From JAPKZH01 sp964537875 (GTDB taxonomy: Bacteria > Acidobacteriota > Aminicenantia > Aminicenantales > UBA4085): a stretch of DNA of 64,000 bases. Position 1 is the stretch's first letter; each line of letters begins with the position of its first letter. Shown here piece after piece: positions 34,543 to 44,809 of this stretch. The DNA is taken from positions 1-64,000 of the forward strand of contig CAZIDN010000006.1 in assembly GCA_964537875.1 (NCBI GenBank), read 5' to 3'. Under the pieces are notes generated by a model. That model was not told the origin of the DNA and did no database searches. It saw nothing but the letters and a program-made list of their open reading frames with translations. The translations under genes were made by a program, and so were the position numbers.

Positions 34543-34984
34543 AACTTTAGAAAACGGAAAATATGATCTCAAAGCCCTTCCCGCGAAAGAGCAGGGATTC
34601 CTAAAAAGAGTGTTCGATTATTATCATCAAAAACCAGATAGGAGTTTATTTTCAAATTATTGGCTTAGGGAAGGGCAGAAAATATGGGCCGGGACTCCGC
34701 GAAAAGAAGTCGTCGATCTTCCTATTTTCAATATTTGTCTCGATCTAGAGATGCGCTTGGGCATCGGACAAGGCTATATGAGACTGCCGGATTATCGAGA
34801 TAAGCTCCAAGGAATAATCGATGATAAATTTCAATCGAGATACCAATTTTGTAAAAAAACAGGCATCTCCCAGGATACGTTATCGAGAATTCTCAATAAG
34901 CGCCGGGAGCCGTCTTTGCGCCTTTTAAAAACCATTCTTGATGCGTTAGGCTACGAAATAAGCTTTCAGAAAAAGCAAACTTAG
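34526..34984 (+). CDS. XRE-type helix-turn-helix protein, second gene of pair
   Basis: 152 residues; GAGGTG precedes the ATG. The C-terminal 50 residues are an XRE/Cro helix-turn-helix (YQFCKKTGISQDTLSRILNK then SLRLLKTILDALGYEI), the form seen in HigA-like antitoxins and regulators. The N-terminal 95 residues (MQRIYETLENGKYDLKALPA...) are unrecognised and could contact the partner protein. It overlaps the upstream gene, shares its AT-rich composition, and probably binds the ACTTGAC palindrome at 34145-34163. Confidence 0.7.
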   Translation: MQRIYETLENGKYDLKALPAKEQGFLKRVFDYYHQKPDRSLFSNYWLREGQKIWAGTPRKEVVDLPIFNICLDLEMRLGIGQGYMRLPDYRDKLQGIIDDKFQSRYQFCKKTGISQDTLSRILNKRREPSLRLLKTILDALGYEISFQKKQT

Positions 34985-35116
34985 GATATCTGCCGGCGCT
35001 CCTTCGATAAGCCATTGAAAATCCGTCAGTTTTGGGCTAAATTAATGATGGCAAAAGTAAAATATGGATAGGGAATTGGTCCGTGGCAAAATTAAATTTA
35101 TAAAATTCCAAAGGCC

Positions 35117-35830
35117 ATGACCATACACCTAGGGACGTCGGGATGGAGCTATCCGGGATGGAGCAGCCTCTTCTACCCCGAAGATCTCTCATCCAAAGAC
35201 TGGCTGGATTTCTATTCCCGACATTTCGCCACGGTCGAGATCAACATGACGTTCTACCGGTTTCCTAAGCCCGAGACCTTGAGAGGCTGGATGGACAAGA
35301 CGCCACCCCATTTCGTATTCACCCTCAAAGCCAACCGCCAGATCACGCATCTAAAAAAAATCAAGGATGTCTACCACGAAGTCCGGTATTTTTACATTTT
35401 GGCTAATTCCTTGAAGGAAAAGCTGGGATGCATTCTTTTTCAGCTCCCGCCTTCGATTCGCTTCGACCTTCCCCTTCTCGAAGGATTTCTTGCGACGCTG
35501 TCTCCGGAATACAAGAATGTCATCGAGTTCCGGCACGAGAGCTGGTATCAGGACAAAGTCTACGAACTGCTTCGGTCCCATAAGGTCACGTTTTGCGTTG
35601 TCTCTTCGGCCAAAGTACCCCGGACTGTTGTCGAAACAGCGGATACGGCTTATTTTCGCTTCCACGGGCTGACAGGGGAACACAGGCATAATTACTCCGA
35701 CGACGAGCTCAAAGAGTGGGCGGAAGCGATCAAAACGGTCCAGGCGAAGGAATGCTTTATTTATTTCAATAATGATTACCGCGCTTATGCGGTTGAGAAC
35801 GCCAAAGTGCTGGAAAATTTGCTTCGCTGA
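35117..35830 (+). CDS. DUF72 (YecE-like) protein
   Basis: 237 residues, the normal length for DUF72. The TIM-barrel family signatures are seen: LGTSGWSYPGWSSLFYP, FATVEINMTFYRFP, LKANRQITH, GCILFQLPPSIR, VIEFRHESW and FHG, ending with the ECFIYFNNDYRAYAVENA segment. The biochemical role of the family is not established; structures are TIM barrels. An AAAGG precedes the ATG. GC content is higher than in the HTH pair just upstream. Confidence 0.9.
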   Translation: MTIHLGTSGWSYPGWSSLFYPEDLSSKDWLDFYSRHFATVEINMTFYRFPKPETLRGWMDKTPPHFVFTLKANRQITHLKKIKDVYHEVRYFYILANSLKEKLGCILFQLPPSIRFDLPLLEGFLATLSPEYKNVIEFRHESWYQDKVYELLRSHKVTFCVVSSAKVPRTVVETADTAYFRFHGLTGEHRHNYSDDELKEWAEAIKTVQAKECFIYFNNDYRAYAVENAKVLENLLR

Positions 35831-35874
35831 CCAGCAGAACTAATACAAACGCAATAAATAAAGTGACAATGTAT

Positions 35875-36167
35875 GGGCGGCGCTTAGGCCGTCCTCAAGC
35901 CCCCGTAGCGGAGGGGGGCCCCGGACACTCTTGGAGGAGGACCCTTTCACAGGGTCCCCCTCCAACGGGCGGCGGGAATACCCGCCCGCCCTGCCACCCC
36001 TCCAAGGAGCATCCTCCCATGAATTCATCGCCAGATGCTCCTTGGAAAGGAGGCAGAGAGCGAAGCGATCGTTGGAGGGAAACCCTGAATAAGGGTTTCC
36101 CTCCAAGAGTATCCGACGGGACTGGTTCCCCGGGGCCCGGGGGCTGCGGGCGGCCTAAGCGCCGCCC
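35875..36167 (-). repeat. Nested palindromic intergenic element, copy B (reverse)
   Basis: Outer stem: GGGCGGCGCTTAGGCCG (35875-35891) is a perfect complement of 36151-36167. The core is the reverse complement of copy C: GGACACTCTTGGAGGAGGAC, CCAAGGAGCATCCTCCCATG, AGATGCTCCTTGG, CCCTCCAAGAGTATCCGACG and GGGACTGGTTCCCC. The outer stem has no resemblance to those of A or C. It occupies most of the 408-base gap before the CoA-transferase gene. Confidence 0.88.
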
Positions 36168-36238
36168 GAACGGGGATGTCATTTTAATTATTACGTTGAT
36201 ATTAGTCCGAACATTCTAGACAACTTCGGAGGTTAACC

Positions 36239-37537
36239 ATGAGTTGGGTCGATGATTACAAAAAAAAGCTGGGGACGGCCGAGGAGGCCGTGTCCGTCAT
36301 TAAAAGCGGTGAGCGCGTCTATATCAGCGGCAATGCCGCCACACCCTACGTCCTGATGAAGGCGCTGGCCAAGAGAAAGGATGAGCTCCAGGACGTCGAG
36401 CTGACCCATGTCCTGCTTCTGGGCGACGATCCGCTCTCCAAGCCCGACATGGAAGGGCATTTTCGCCACAACTCCCTGTTCGTCGGGCCCGCCGACCGTA
36501 AGGCCATCAATGAAGGCCGCGCCGACTATGTGCCGATCTTCCTCCATCAGATTCCCGGCCTGTTCAAAAAGGGGTTGTTGCCGCTCGACGTAGCCCTCCT
36601 CCACCTTTCCCCGCCGGATGAGCACGGCTTCATGAGCCTGGGCGTCGAGGTGCTAGCCTCCAAGGCTGCCGCGGAAACGGCGAAGCTCGTCATCGCCCAA
36701 ATCAACGATCGGATGCCGCGGGTCCTCGGCGATTCTTTCATCCATGTCTCCCGCGTGAACAAGATCGTCGAAATCTCCGAGCCGCTGCCGCAGCTCGAGC
36801 AAAGCCCGTCCACAGAAGTGGAGATGAAGATCGGCAAGTACATCGCCGACCTGATCGACGATGGAAGCACCCTCCAGCTCGGCATCGGAGGCATTCCGGA
36901 CGCCGTGCTGGCGTCCTTGGGCAACCGCCGCGATCTGGGCATCCACACCGAAATGCTTTCGGATGGCGTCATGGAGGCCATCGAACGAGGCACCATCACC
37001 GGAGTCAAAAAGACATTCCATCCCAATAAAGTCGTCATCACGTTCGCGCTCGGAAGCGCCCGCCTCTATGAGTTCATCGACAACAATCCGATCATTGAAG
37101 CCCACCCGACGGACTATGTCAACCATCCCTTCCTAGTCGCCCAGAACGACAACATGATCGCCATCAACTCGGCCATCGAGGTGGACATCACCGGCCAGGT
37201 CTGCTCGGATTCGATCGGCACCTATATCTACAGCGGATTCGGCGGCCAGGTCGACTTCATCCGCGGCGCCGCCCATTCCAAAGGCGGGAAACCCATCATC
37301 GCCATGCCCTCGACCGCCAAAGACGGCGGGATTACGAGGATCGTCCCGTTCTTGAAGCAGGGGGCGGGCGTCGTGACGACTCGGGGCGATGTCCATTATA
37401 TCGTCACCGAATACGGCGTGGCCTATCTCCATGGCAAAAACCTCCAGGAACGGACCAAGGCCCTGATCAACATCGCCCATCCGAAATTCCGGGCCGACCT
37501 GATCTGGGAAGCCAAGAACCGCAACCTGATCAAGTAA
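36239..37537 (+). CDS. Acyl-CoA transferase (4-hydroxybutyrate/acetate CoA-transferase family)
   Basis: 432 residues, GGAGG seven bases before the ATG. It belongs to the acetyl-CoA hydrolase/transferase family: VYISGNAATPYVLMKAL at the N-terminus, GIGGIPDAVLASL, and the catalytic Glu at about residue 238 in GIHTEMLSDG, followed by GFGGQVDFIRGAAHSKGGK and YGVAYLHGKN. The enzyme moves CoA between acetate and a short acyl group, a step in butyrate or hydroxybutyrate fermentation. Glycine-rich loops are intact. The neighbouring crotonase (55994) may serve the same acyl-CoA chemistry, but the two are 18 kb apart. Confidence 0.92.
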   Translation: MSWVDDYKKKLGTAEEAVSVIKSGERVYISGNAATPYVLMKALAKRKDELQDVELTHVLLLGDDPLSKPDMEGHFRHNSLFVGPADRKAINEGRADYVPIFLHQIPGLFKKGLLPLDVALLHLSPPDEHGFMSLGVEVLASKAAAETAKLVIAQINDRMPRVLGDSFIHVSRVNKIVEISEPLPQLEQSPSTEVEMKIGKYIADLIDDGSTLQLGIGGIPDAVLASLGNRRDLGIHTEMLSDGVMEAIERGTITGVKKTFHPNKVVITFALGSARLYEFIDNNPIIEAHPTDYVNHPFLVAQNDNMIAINSAIEVDITGQVCSDSIGTYIYSGFGGQVDFIRGAAHSKGGKPIIAMPSTAKDGGITRIVPFLKQGAGVVTTRGDVHYIVTEYGVAYLHGKNLQERTKALINIAHPKFRADLIWEAKNRNLIK

Positions 37538-37545
37538 AATCGCCT

Positions 37546-37775
37546 GGGAGACGATCCGGAAACGGCCTCGCTCCCCATCCGGGTTTTTCACGCCGTTCCC
37601 GAGCCCTCCTTCTCGGCGGCGAAGAACTCGCTTCCCGGCATCGATTTTACGGATGTCCGCCGGGAAGCTCAGACAACTTCGCCGGCCGGCTTCTTCCGAG
37701 CCGGCTGTCCTCTAAGGAGGACTCGGGAAGGCTAAACCCTCTATGGTCGCTTCATCCGTCTCCGGATCGTCTCCC
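37546..37775. repeat. 230-bp nested inverted-repeat element (second architecture)
   Basis: Outer arms GGGAGACGATCCGGAAACGG (37546-37565) and 37756-37775 are complementary with one mismatch. Nested inside, TTCCCGAGCCCTCCTT (37596-37611) pairs with 37714-37729 (one mismatch), then CTTCCCGGC (37631-37639) pairs with 37659-37667, and GCCGGCT/AGCCGGC form another hairpin near 37690. The core sequence is unrelated to copies A-D but the layered stem plan is alike. It fills most of the 380-base gap after the CoA-transferase. Confidence 0.8.
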
Positions 37776-37868
37776 TTCTCAACCCAAACAAAATGGAAGA
37801 AAACCTATTGATATATTCGTTCCGGCGAGGCGTTCAGCGACAGCTGGTTTTTTGCATTTTATAGAAGA

Positions 37869-37897
37869 TTGAGGTAGACTTTTGGCCTTAATAAAAT
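37869..37897 (+). promoter_or_regulatory. Sigma-70-like promoter of the NfnA-like gene
   Basis: TTGAGG (37869-37874), 17-base spacer, TAAAAT (37892-37897), about 20 bases before the ATG at 37918; it probably drives the run to AlaX. Confidence 0.5.
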
Positions 37898-37917
37898 CAC
37901 GGGAAGGTTAGTGAGTC

Positions 37918-38766
37918 ATGCATGAGATCGTTGCGAAAAAGGAATTGGCGCGGAAGATCAAATTGATCGAGGTTTCGGCGCCGGCCGTAGCCGAGAAAGC
38001 TCAGGCGGGGCAGTTTGTGATCCTGAGGGTGGATGACAAGGCCGAGCGGATTCCTCTGACCCTGGCCGACTGGAACAGGCAGAAAGGGACGCTGACCCTG
38101 ATTTTCCAAGAGGTGGGAGCTTCGACCGAAAAGATGGGCCTGCTCAAGGTCGGCGATGGGGTGGCAGACGTGTGCGGGCCTTTGGGGAATCCCAGTGAAG
38201 TCATGAAATATGGGAATGTCTGCGTGGCGGGAGGCGGCGTGGGCGCGGCGCCTGCCCTTCCGATCATCAAGGCCATGAAGCAGGCGGGGAACAGGGTCGT
38301 GGCGATCATAGCGGCCAAGGCGGCCGATATGCTGATTCTCGAGGAGGAGACGAGCCGGGCCGCCGATGAGCTCTATATATCCACGGACGACGGTTCGAAG
38401 GGCCAGAAGTGCTTCGCCTGCGACATGGTCAAGATCCTGGCGGATCAGGGACATCATTTCGATATCATCTATGCCATCGGCCCGACCATCATGATGCGAA
38501 CGGTGGCCGATGTGACAAAGCCCTTGAACATCAAGACGATCGTGAGCCTGAATCCGATCATGGTCGACGGCATGGGCATGTGCGGGGCCTGCCGGGTGAA
38601 TGTGGGAGGGAAGACCAAATTTGCCTGCGTGGACGGCCCGGAGTTCGATGCCCATCAAGTCGATTTCCATGAACTCCAGGAGCGCCAGGCCGCTTTTCTC
38701 AAAGAGGAGAAGCTGGCCGTCGAACACTGGCAGGCGCAGATGTGCGGGCGCCATGAGCAAAGCTGA
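37918..38766 (+). CDS. NfnA/SudB-like FAD/NAD-binding subunit with 2Fe-2S site
   Basis: 282 residues of the dihydroorotate-dehydrogenase-electron-transfer/NfnA family. An FAD-binding barrel (about 1-100) is followed by NAD-binding VAGGGVGAAPALPIIKAM and a C-terminal iron-sulfur site VDGMGMCGACRVN then FACVDGPEF; the Asp plus three Cys match the unusual ligands known for NfnA. The partner GltA/NfnB-like subunit is normally adjacent, but here RNase HIII follows 8 bases later. It therefore may pair with a subunit encoded elsewhere, or act alone as a ferredoxin or sulfide-type reductase component. Confidence 0.88.
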   Translation: MHEIVAKKELARKIKLIEVSAPAVAEKAQAGQFVILRVDDKAERIPLTLADWNRQKGTLTLIFQEVGASTEKMGLLKVGDGVADVCGPLGNPSEVMKYGNVCVAGGGVGAAPALPIIKAMKQAGNRVVAIIAAKAADMLILEEETSRAADELYISTDDGSKGQKCFACDMVKILADQGHHFDIIYAIGPTIMMRTVADVTKPLNIKTIVSLNPIMVDGMGMCGACRVNVGGKTKFACVDGPEFDAHQVDFHELQERQAAFLKEEKLAVEHWQAQMCGRHEQS

Positions 38767-38774
38767 CCATCGGC

Positions 38775-39437
38775 ATGCAGCAGTCTGAGCTTTTTCCGCC
38801 CATCAAGGGCCATATCGGGACGGATGAATCCGGCAAGGGGGATTATTTCGGGCCTCTCGTGATCGCCGGGGTTTTCCTGGAGGACTCCCAGCAGGGCGTT
38901 CTCAAAGAACTAGGGGTCAAGGACAGCAAGAGCCTTTCCGACAACAGGGCCCGGGACCTTGCGGAGATCATCAAAAAAGGCTACCCGCATTCCGTGGTTA
39001 GCATCGGGCCGGAAAAATACAATGAGCTCTACGAAAAGCTTAGGAATCTGAACCGGATCCTGGCCTGGGGCCATGCCAGGGTCATCGAAAATATCCTGGC
39101 CGAAGTTCCCTCCTCCCAGGCTATCACCGACCAATTCGGCGACCGCCTCTTCGTCATCAGCGCCCTGATGAAGAAGGGCCGACGGATCGAGCTCATCCAA
39201 AGGCCGAAAGCCGAAGAAGACCTGGCCGTGGCGGCGGCCTCGATCCTGGCCCGGGCGGAGTTCCTCAAGCGGCTGTATTTTTTGTCGCAAGACTGGGGGC
39301 TCGTCCTGCCCAAGGGGTCTTCGCCGCCGGCTGAGGAGGTCGGGCTGAAACTGGTCAAGCTCCATGGGATCGAGGCCTTGGCCAAGGTCGCCAAGACCCA
39401 CTTCAAGCTGACGGAAAGAATCCAAAAGCTGGTTTAA
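38775..39437 (+). CDS. rnhC: Ribonuclease HIII, short form
   Basis: 220 residues. GTDESGKGDYFGPLVIAGVF is the HIII-specific version of the RNase HII/HIII catalytic start (Asp, Glu), and VKDSKSLSDNRA supplies the next acidic residue. The usual N-terminal TBP-like substrate-binding domain (about 80 residues) is absent, since the catalytic motif starts at residue 16; no sensible upstream extension exists because the NfnA-like gene ends at 38766. It cleaves the RNA strand of RNA/DNA hybrids. It is co-directional with the genes on both sides. Confidence 0.88.
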   Translation: MQQSELFPPIKGHIGTDESGKGDYFGPLVIAGVFLEDSQQGVLKELGVKDSKSLSDNRARDLAEIIKKGYPHSVVSIGPEKYNELYEKLRNLNRILAWGHARVIENILAEVPSSQAITDQFGDRLFVISALMKKGRRIELIQRPKAEEDLAVAAASILARAEFLKRLYFLSQDWGLVLPKGSSPPAEEVGLKLVKLHGIEALAKVAKTHFKLTERIQKLV

Positions 39438-39440
39438 GCG

Positions 39441-40658
39441 ATGATCGTCCTGCTCAAGATCGCCGCCATCGTTTTCGTCCTCCTGTTTCTGATCAAGATC
39501 AAATGGGACCTGGGTCTTGTGCTGGTCCTCGATTCGGTTCTGACCGCGGTCCTGTTCGGCCTGGCCATCAAAACGTTCTTGACAAATGTCCTGGGGGCCC
39601 TTGTCGCCGGCGAGACCCTGAGCCTCCTCGGAATCGTGGTGCTTGTCCTTTACCTGGGCTATTTTCTCCAGGCCGGCGGGCATTTCCGGCAGATGGTCGA
39701 GGCTTTGAAAAACTTGGTGGGCGACCCGCGCCTGATCTTGGCCATCCCCTCGGCCTTTATCGGCCTGCTGCCGATGATGGCCGGGGCCATGATGGGGGCT
39801 CCGATCGTCGAAGAAGCAGCCCGGCGGTGGAATCTTTCGGCGGCCTGGAAGACGTTTTTTAACTACTGGTTCCGGCATATTTGGGAGTACAGCTGGCCGA
39901 TGTATATCAATTTGATCCTGGCCGCGGCCATTTTTCAGACCCCCATCAAAAAGATCTGCCTGCATCAGTTCCCTTTCACGGTCATTGCGGCGGCCGCCGG
40001 GCTCGTCGTTCTTTTTAAGCATGTGCCCTTTCTTCCGCGGGAGAACAACAACGGAAAGAGCTGGAAAGATTACTTCAACGTCTTCTTCAGCATCTGGCCG
40101 ATTTTCCTGACCATCCTCCTGATTTTTGTCTTCAGGCTCAACATGCTGTTGGCCCTCGGCATCTCCAGCCTTTTGACCCAGGTCTTTTCCAAGATGAAGT
40201 TCAGGGAGCGCCTGGATGTGATCGTCAAGAGCGTCTCGCTCAAGATCGTCCTGCTGACGGCTTCGCTCATGGTCTTTAAAAGGATATTGGAGGTGTCGGG
40301 AGCCCTGGATTCCGTGGTCCGGATCTTCCCGCCCCAGGGGCTTTCGGCCTATATTCTGCTCTTCGCCGCGCCCTTTTTTGTCGGGCTCCTCACGGGCGTC
40401 AACCAGGCCTTCGTCGCCATCGCCTTTCCGCTCCTCGTTCCGATCGTCGGCAAGGGCAACCCCGACATGGTCCTGATGATGTTCGCCTATGTCAGCGGAT
40501 TTGCCGGCATCCTCCTGTCGCCGGCCCATCTCTGCCTGGCCTTGACCGCCGATTATTTCAAGGCCGACCTCCGCGAGGTCTATAAGATCCTCATCTGGCC
40601 GGTCGGCGCTGTCTTCTCCGCGGCGCTGCTGGCGCTCATCGTCTTCCGCGTTTTATAA
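39441..40658 (+). CDS. DUF401-family integral membrane permease
   Basis: 405 residues with about 10-12 hydrophobic helices and no soluble domain. Segments IVVLVLYLGYFLQAGGHFRQ, IPSAFIGLLPMMAGAMMGAP and VSGFAGILLSPAHLCLALTA resemble DUF401, which is related to gluconate/lactate-type ion transporters. The ATG at 39441 is three bases after the rnhC stop, so they are coupled. The transported substrate is unknown. The charged loop HVPFLPRENNNGKSWKDY is presumably cytoplasmic. Confidence 0.8.
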   Translation: MIVLLKIAAIVFVLLFLIKIKWDLGLVLVLDSVLTAVLFGLAIKTFLTNVLGALVAGETLSLLGIVVLVLYLGYFLQAGGHFRQMVEALKNLVGDPRLILAIPSAFIGLLPMMAGAMMGAPIVEEAARRWNLSAAWKTFFNYWFRHIWEYSWPMYINLILAAAIFQTPIKKICLHQFPFTVIAAAAGLVVLFKHVPFLPRENNNGKSWKDYFNVFFSIWPIFLTILLIFVFRLNMLLALGISSLLTQVFSKMKFRERLDVIVKSVSLKIVLLTASLMVFKRILEVSGALDSVVRIFPPQGLSAYILLFAAPFFVGLLTGVNQAFVAIAFPLLVPIVGKGNPDMVLMMFAYVSGFAGILLSPAHLCLALTADYFKADLREVYKILIWPVGAVFSAALLALIVFRVL

Positions 40659-40671
40659 GAAGGACGAAGAT

Positions 40672-41871
40672 ATGGACAAAAGCAAGACCCAAAGGCTTTA
40701 TTATGAAAATCCCTATCGCCTGGAATTCGATGCCGAAATCGTCGAGCGTCTCGTCTATGAAAACAAGCCCGCCCTGGTCCTTGACCAAACCTGTTTTTAT
40801 CCGGAGTCCGGAGGGCAGCCATCGGACCAGGGGACGATCGAGGGCATCGGCGTCATAAAGATCGTCGAAGAGGGGGAGAAGATCATTCATGTCCTGGAGA
40901 GGGAGGTTCCCGCTCAACGGATCAAGGGGGAGGTCGACTGGACGGTCCGCTTTGACAACATGCAGCAGCATTCGGGCCAGCACATCTTGTCCCAGGCTTT
41001 TTATGAGATCCTGAAAGGGGAGACGCTGTCTTTTCACCTCGGCGCCGGGAGTTCGACGGTGGAGATCGGCATCGCCAAGATCGGGGAGGATAATTTGGCC
41101 CGAGTCGAAAGACGGGCCAACGCGATCATCTTCGAGGACCGGGCCATCCTGACGACTTTCATCCCTCAGGAAAAGATCGGCGATATCCCGCTGCGCAAGC
41201 CGCCCAAGAAAGAAGGGCTGATCCGCGTCGTGGAAGTGGACGGCTTTGATTATTCGGCCTGCGGCGGAACCCACTGCCGGAGGACGGGCGAGATCGGGCT
41301 GATCAAGATCACGAAATGGGAGCGAATCCGGAACAACCTCCGCTTCGAGTTCGTCTGCGGCTGGAGGGCGCTGGCCGACTTCACCCTGAAGAACGGGATC
41401 GTCCGGCAGCTCACCGGTCAGTTCAGCGTGAAGGAAGGAGATGTCCTGGCTTCCGTCGGGAAGCTGGCCGAGGATCTCAAGGCCGCGAGAAAGCTGGCCA
41501 AGAAGAGCGAAGAAAAACTTGCCTTGTTTGAAGCTCAGGAATTCATGACCCGGGCGGAAGGGAAGATCATCAAGCAGGTCTTCACGGAAAAAACTCCGGA
41601 CGGCGCCAAGTTTCTGGCTCTCTGTATCGTCAAGCAGGGCGACTTCATCGTTCTCTTTGCCGCCAAGTCCGAGGCCCGGAGCCACCTGATCTTGGCCGCA
41701 TCGGAAAACCTCAAGATCGACATGCGCCGGCTCGTGCCGATCATTTCCCCGGCCATCAACGGCAGAGGGGGAGGAAGCCCCGTTCTTGTCGAGATCGCCG
41801 GCGTCCCTGGGGCGGATTTATCCGCGGCCCTGGCCAAAGCCGAAGATTATATTAAGAACTCGTTAGGATAA
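40672..41871 (+). CDS. Alanyl-tRNA editing protein (AlaX-L type)
   Basis: 399 residues. It corresponds to the editing half of AlaRS without the synthetase core: DQTCFYPESGGQPSDQG at the N-terminus, the zinc ligands in QQHSGQHIL and CGGTHCRRTGEIG, and a C-terminal DHHA1 domain with NGRGGGSPVLVE. It hydrolyses mischarged Ser-tRNA(Ala) or Gly-tRNA(Ala). A coiled stretch (LAEDLKAARKLAKKSEEKLA) connects the halves. It is 13 bases after the DUF401 gene, likely in the same transcript. Confidence 0.9.
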   Translation: MDKSKTQRLYYENPYRLEFDAEIVERLVYENKPALVLDQTCFYPESGGQPSDQGTIEGIGVIKIVEEGEKIIHVLEREVPAQRIKGEVDWTVRFDNMQQHSGQHILSQAFYEILKGETLSFHLGAGSSTVEIGIAKIGEDNLARVERRANAIIFEDRAILTTFIPQEKIGDIPLRKPPKKEGLIRVVEVDGFDYSACGGTHCRRTGEIGLIKITKWERIRNNLRFEFVCGWRALADFTLKNGIVRQLTGQFSVKEGDVLASVGKLAEDLKAARKLAKKSEEKLALFEAQEFMTRAEGKIIKQVFTEKTPDGAKFLALCIVKQGDFIVLFAAKSEARSHLILAASENLKIDMRRLVPIISPAINGRGGGSPVLVEIAGVPGADLSAALAKAEDYIKNSLG

Positions 41872-41893
41872 ATTTGTGTTGAATGTTGAGGGC

Positions 41894-41914
41894 TTGACCC
41901 CAAGGTTTGACCCC
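41894..41914. repeat. Two tandem TTGACCCC half-repeats
   Basis: TTGACCCC (41894-41901) and TTTGACCCC (41906-41914) equal the ends of the palindromes at 15599 and 31908, without arms. They lie between the convergent AlaX and permease genes, probably as worn copies. Confidence 0.45.
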
Positions 41915-41919
41915 AAATT

Positions 41920-43166
41920 TTATTCGTAGCGGAGGGCGACGATCGGGTCGAACTTGGCCGCCTTTTGGGCGGGAAAGATCCCAAAAAACAGGCCGACCGA
42001 GATCGAAACGAACAGGCCTAGAAACACCGACCAGAGACTCACCATGGCCGGCAGGGGAGTCGCCGCCTTGACCAGGAAGGCTACGGCGAAGCCGAGCAGC
42101 GTCCCCAGGATCCCTCCTATTCCGGTCAGGAACATGGATTCTATCAGGAACTGCTTCATGATATCGGTGGCGCGGGCGCCGAGGGCTTTGCGGATGCCGA
42201 TCTCCCGCGTCCGTTCCTTGGCCGAGACGAGCATGATGTTCATGACGCCGATACCGCCCACGAGCAGCCCGATGGACGAGATGACGATCATGACTATGTA
42301 GGCCGCACCCGTGATTTGATTGTAAAGGTCAAGGATCGTGTCCTGGGTGAAGATGGCGAAGTCGTTGGGCTTGCCGAAGCCGACCTTCCGCCGAACCCGG
42401 AGGACATTCGTGATCTGCTCGATCGTCTCCTGGATCGTGCCGGCCTGGCGGGGGATGGCCCCGATGCCGAGACTGGAGGGGTCATAAGGATAATATTTCA
42501 TCAAGGTCTTGATCGGGATGATGACGAAGTTGTCGCGGCTCTGCCCAAAGATCTCTCCTCTCTTTTGGAAAACTCCGATGACCGTAAATTGTTCCGGCCC
42601 GATCCGGATGTCCTTGCCGAGCAGGCTGATATGGGGGAAGAGGATATCGGCGAGTTCAAACCCGAGAATGCAGACGCGGCTGTTATGGTTGATCTCGTAT
42701 TCCGTGAAGAACCGGCCCCCTTTGAGCAGTTCGATGGCATAGACAATCGGATATTTCTCATTGACTCCGATGATAAAGGAACTGTCGCTTTTGTTATTTT
42801 GATACTTGATCTCGATCGAGCCGAAAATGCTCGGATTGAGGCTGACGGCGACGGCTTTGACCAGAGAGGCTTCCCGCTCGACGGCCATGGCGTCGTCATA
42901 GGTCAGGTCTTTTCGCTTCCGCTCTTCCTCGGTCCGGTCGCGCATCTGAATGGGCTCGTATTTCTGGACCAGGATGAGGTCCGAGCCGGCGGATTCGAGC
43001 TCTTGGATGAACGACTTGTTCAATCCCTGAATGATCGAGACCATGCCGATGACGGTCATGACGCCGATCATGATCCCGAGGAGCGTCAGGAAGGAGCGGA
43101 GCTTATGCGTTCTCAGGGAGTCTAAAGCCATTCCGAAAATCTCTTTGAGGATACCGTGCCTGACGA

Positions 43167-43170
<4 letters not shown>
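41920..43170 (-). CDS. MacB-like ABC transporter permease, downstream copy
   Basis: 416 residues from the ATG at 43170, which overlaps the stop of the upstream permease (ATGA); a longer open frame to 43860 is only antisense of that gene. One N-terminal helix (TLLGIMIGVMTVIGMVSIIQ), a periplasmic MacB_PCD domain (about 50-290) and three C-terminal FtsX helices (IGLLVGGIGVMNIMLVSAKE, TREIGIRKALGA) match MacB/FtsX permeases. Such pairs export lipoproteins, peptides or drugs with an ATPase, which is not encoded beside them. Confidence 0.88.
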
Positions 43171-44402
<1,232 letters not shown>

Positions 44403-44474
44403 GTTCCAAGCTCAGTATTTTACACTATGATATACGGATAAGAGAAGAACTAGTTTTCTTGAGCTGGTATCTCT

Positions 44475-44795
44475 GTTTGTGTGATTTTCTACCGGTGCCG
44501 GAAACGCCCTCTGGCCCCTGGGGAACCAGTCCCGTCGGATACTCTTGGAGGGAAACCCTTTTGTAGGGTTTTCCTTCCAACGGTCGCTTCGCTCTCTGCC
44601 TCCTTTCCAAGGAGCATCTGGCGATGAATTCATGGGAGGATGCTCCTTGGAGGGGTGGCAGGGCCGGCGGGTATTCCCGCCGCCCGTTGGAGGGGGAACC
44701 TCGAAAAGGGTCCTCCTCCAAGAGTGTCCGGGGCCCCCCTCCGCTATGGGGCCTCGAGGGCGTTTCCGGCACCGGTAGAATACAACGCATTTGGA
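44475..44795 (+). repeat. Nested palindromic intergenic element, copy C
   Basis: Outer stem ACCGGTGCCGGAAACGCCCT (44491-44510, plus C) is a perfect 21-base complement of 44756-44776, and flanking ATTCTA/ATTTTCTA extends it. Core: CCTGGGGAACCAGTCCCG, ATACTCTTGGAGGGAAACCC, the inner hairpin CCAAGGAGCAT (44607-44617) with ATGCTCCTTGG (44640-44650), and TCCTCCTCCAAGAGTGTCCG. It fills most of the gap 44403-44886 upstream of two divergent genes. Confidence 0.9.
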
Positions 44796-44809
44796 GGCGC
44801 TTCCTTTTC

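Noticed and set aside
35076..35104. TTGGTC-17-TATAAA promoter for the DUF72 gene
   Set aside because: The predicted transcript would begin only about six bases before the ATG, leaving no room for the AAAGG site.
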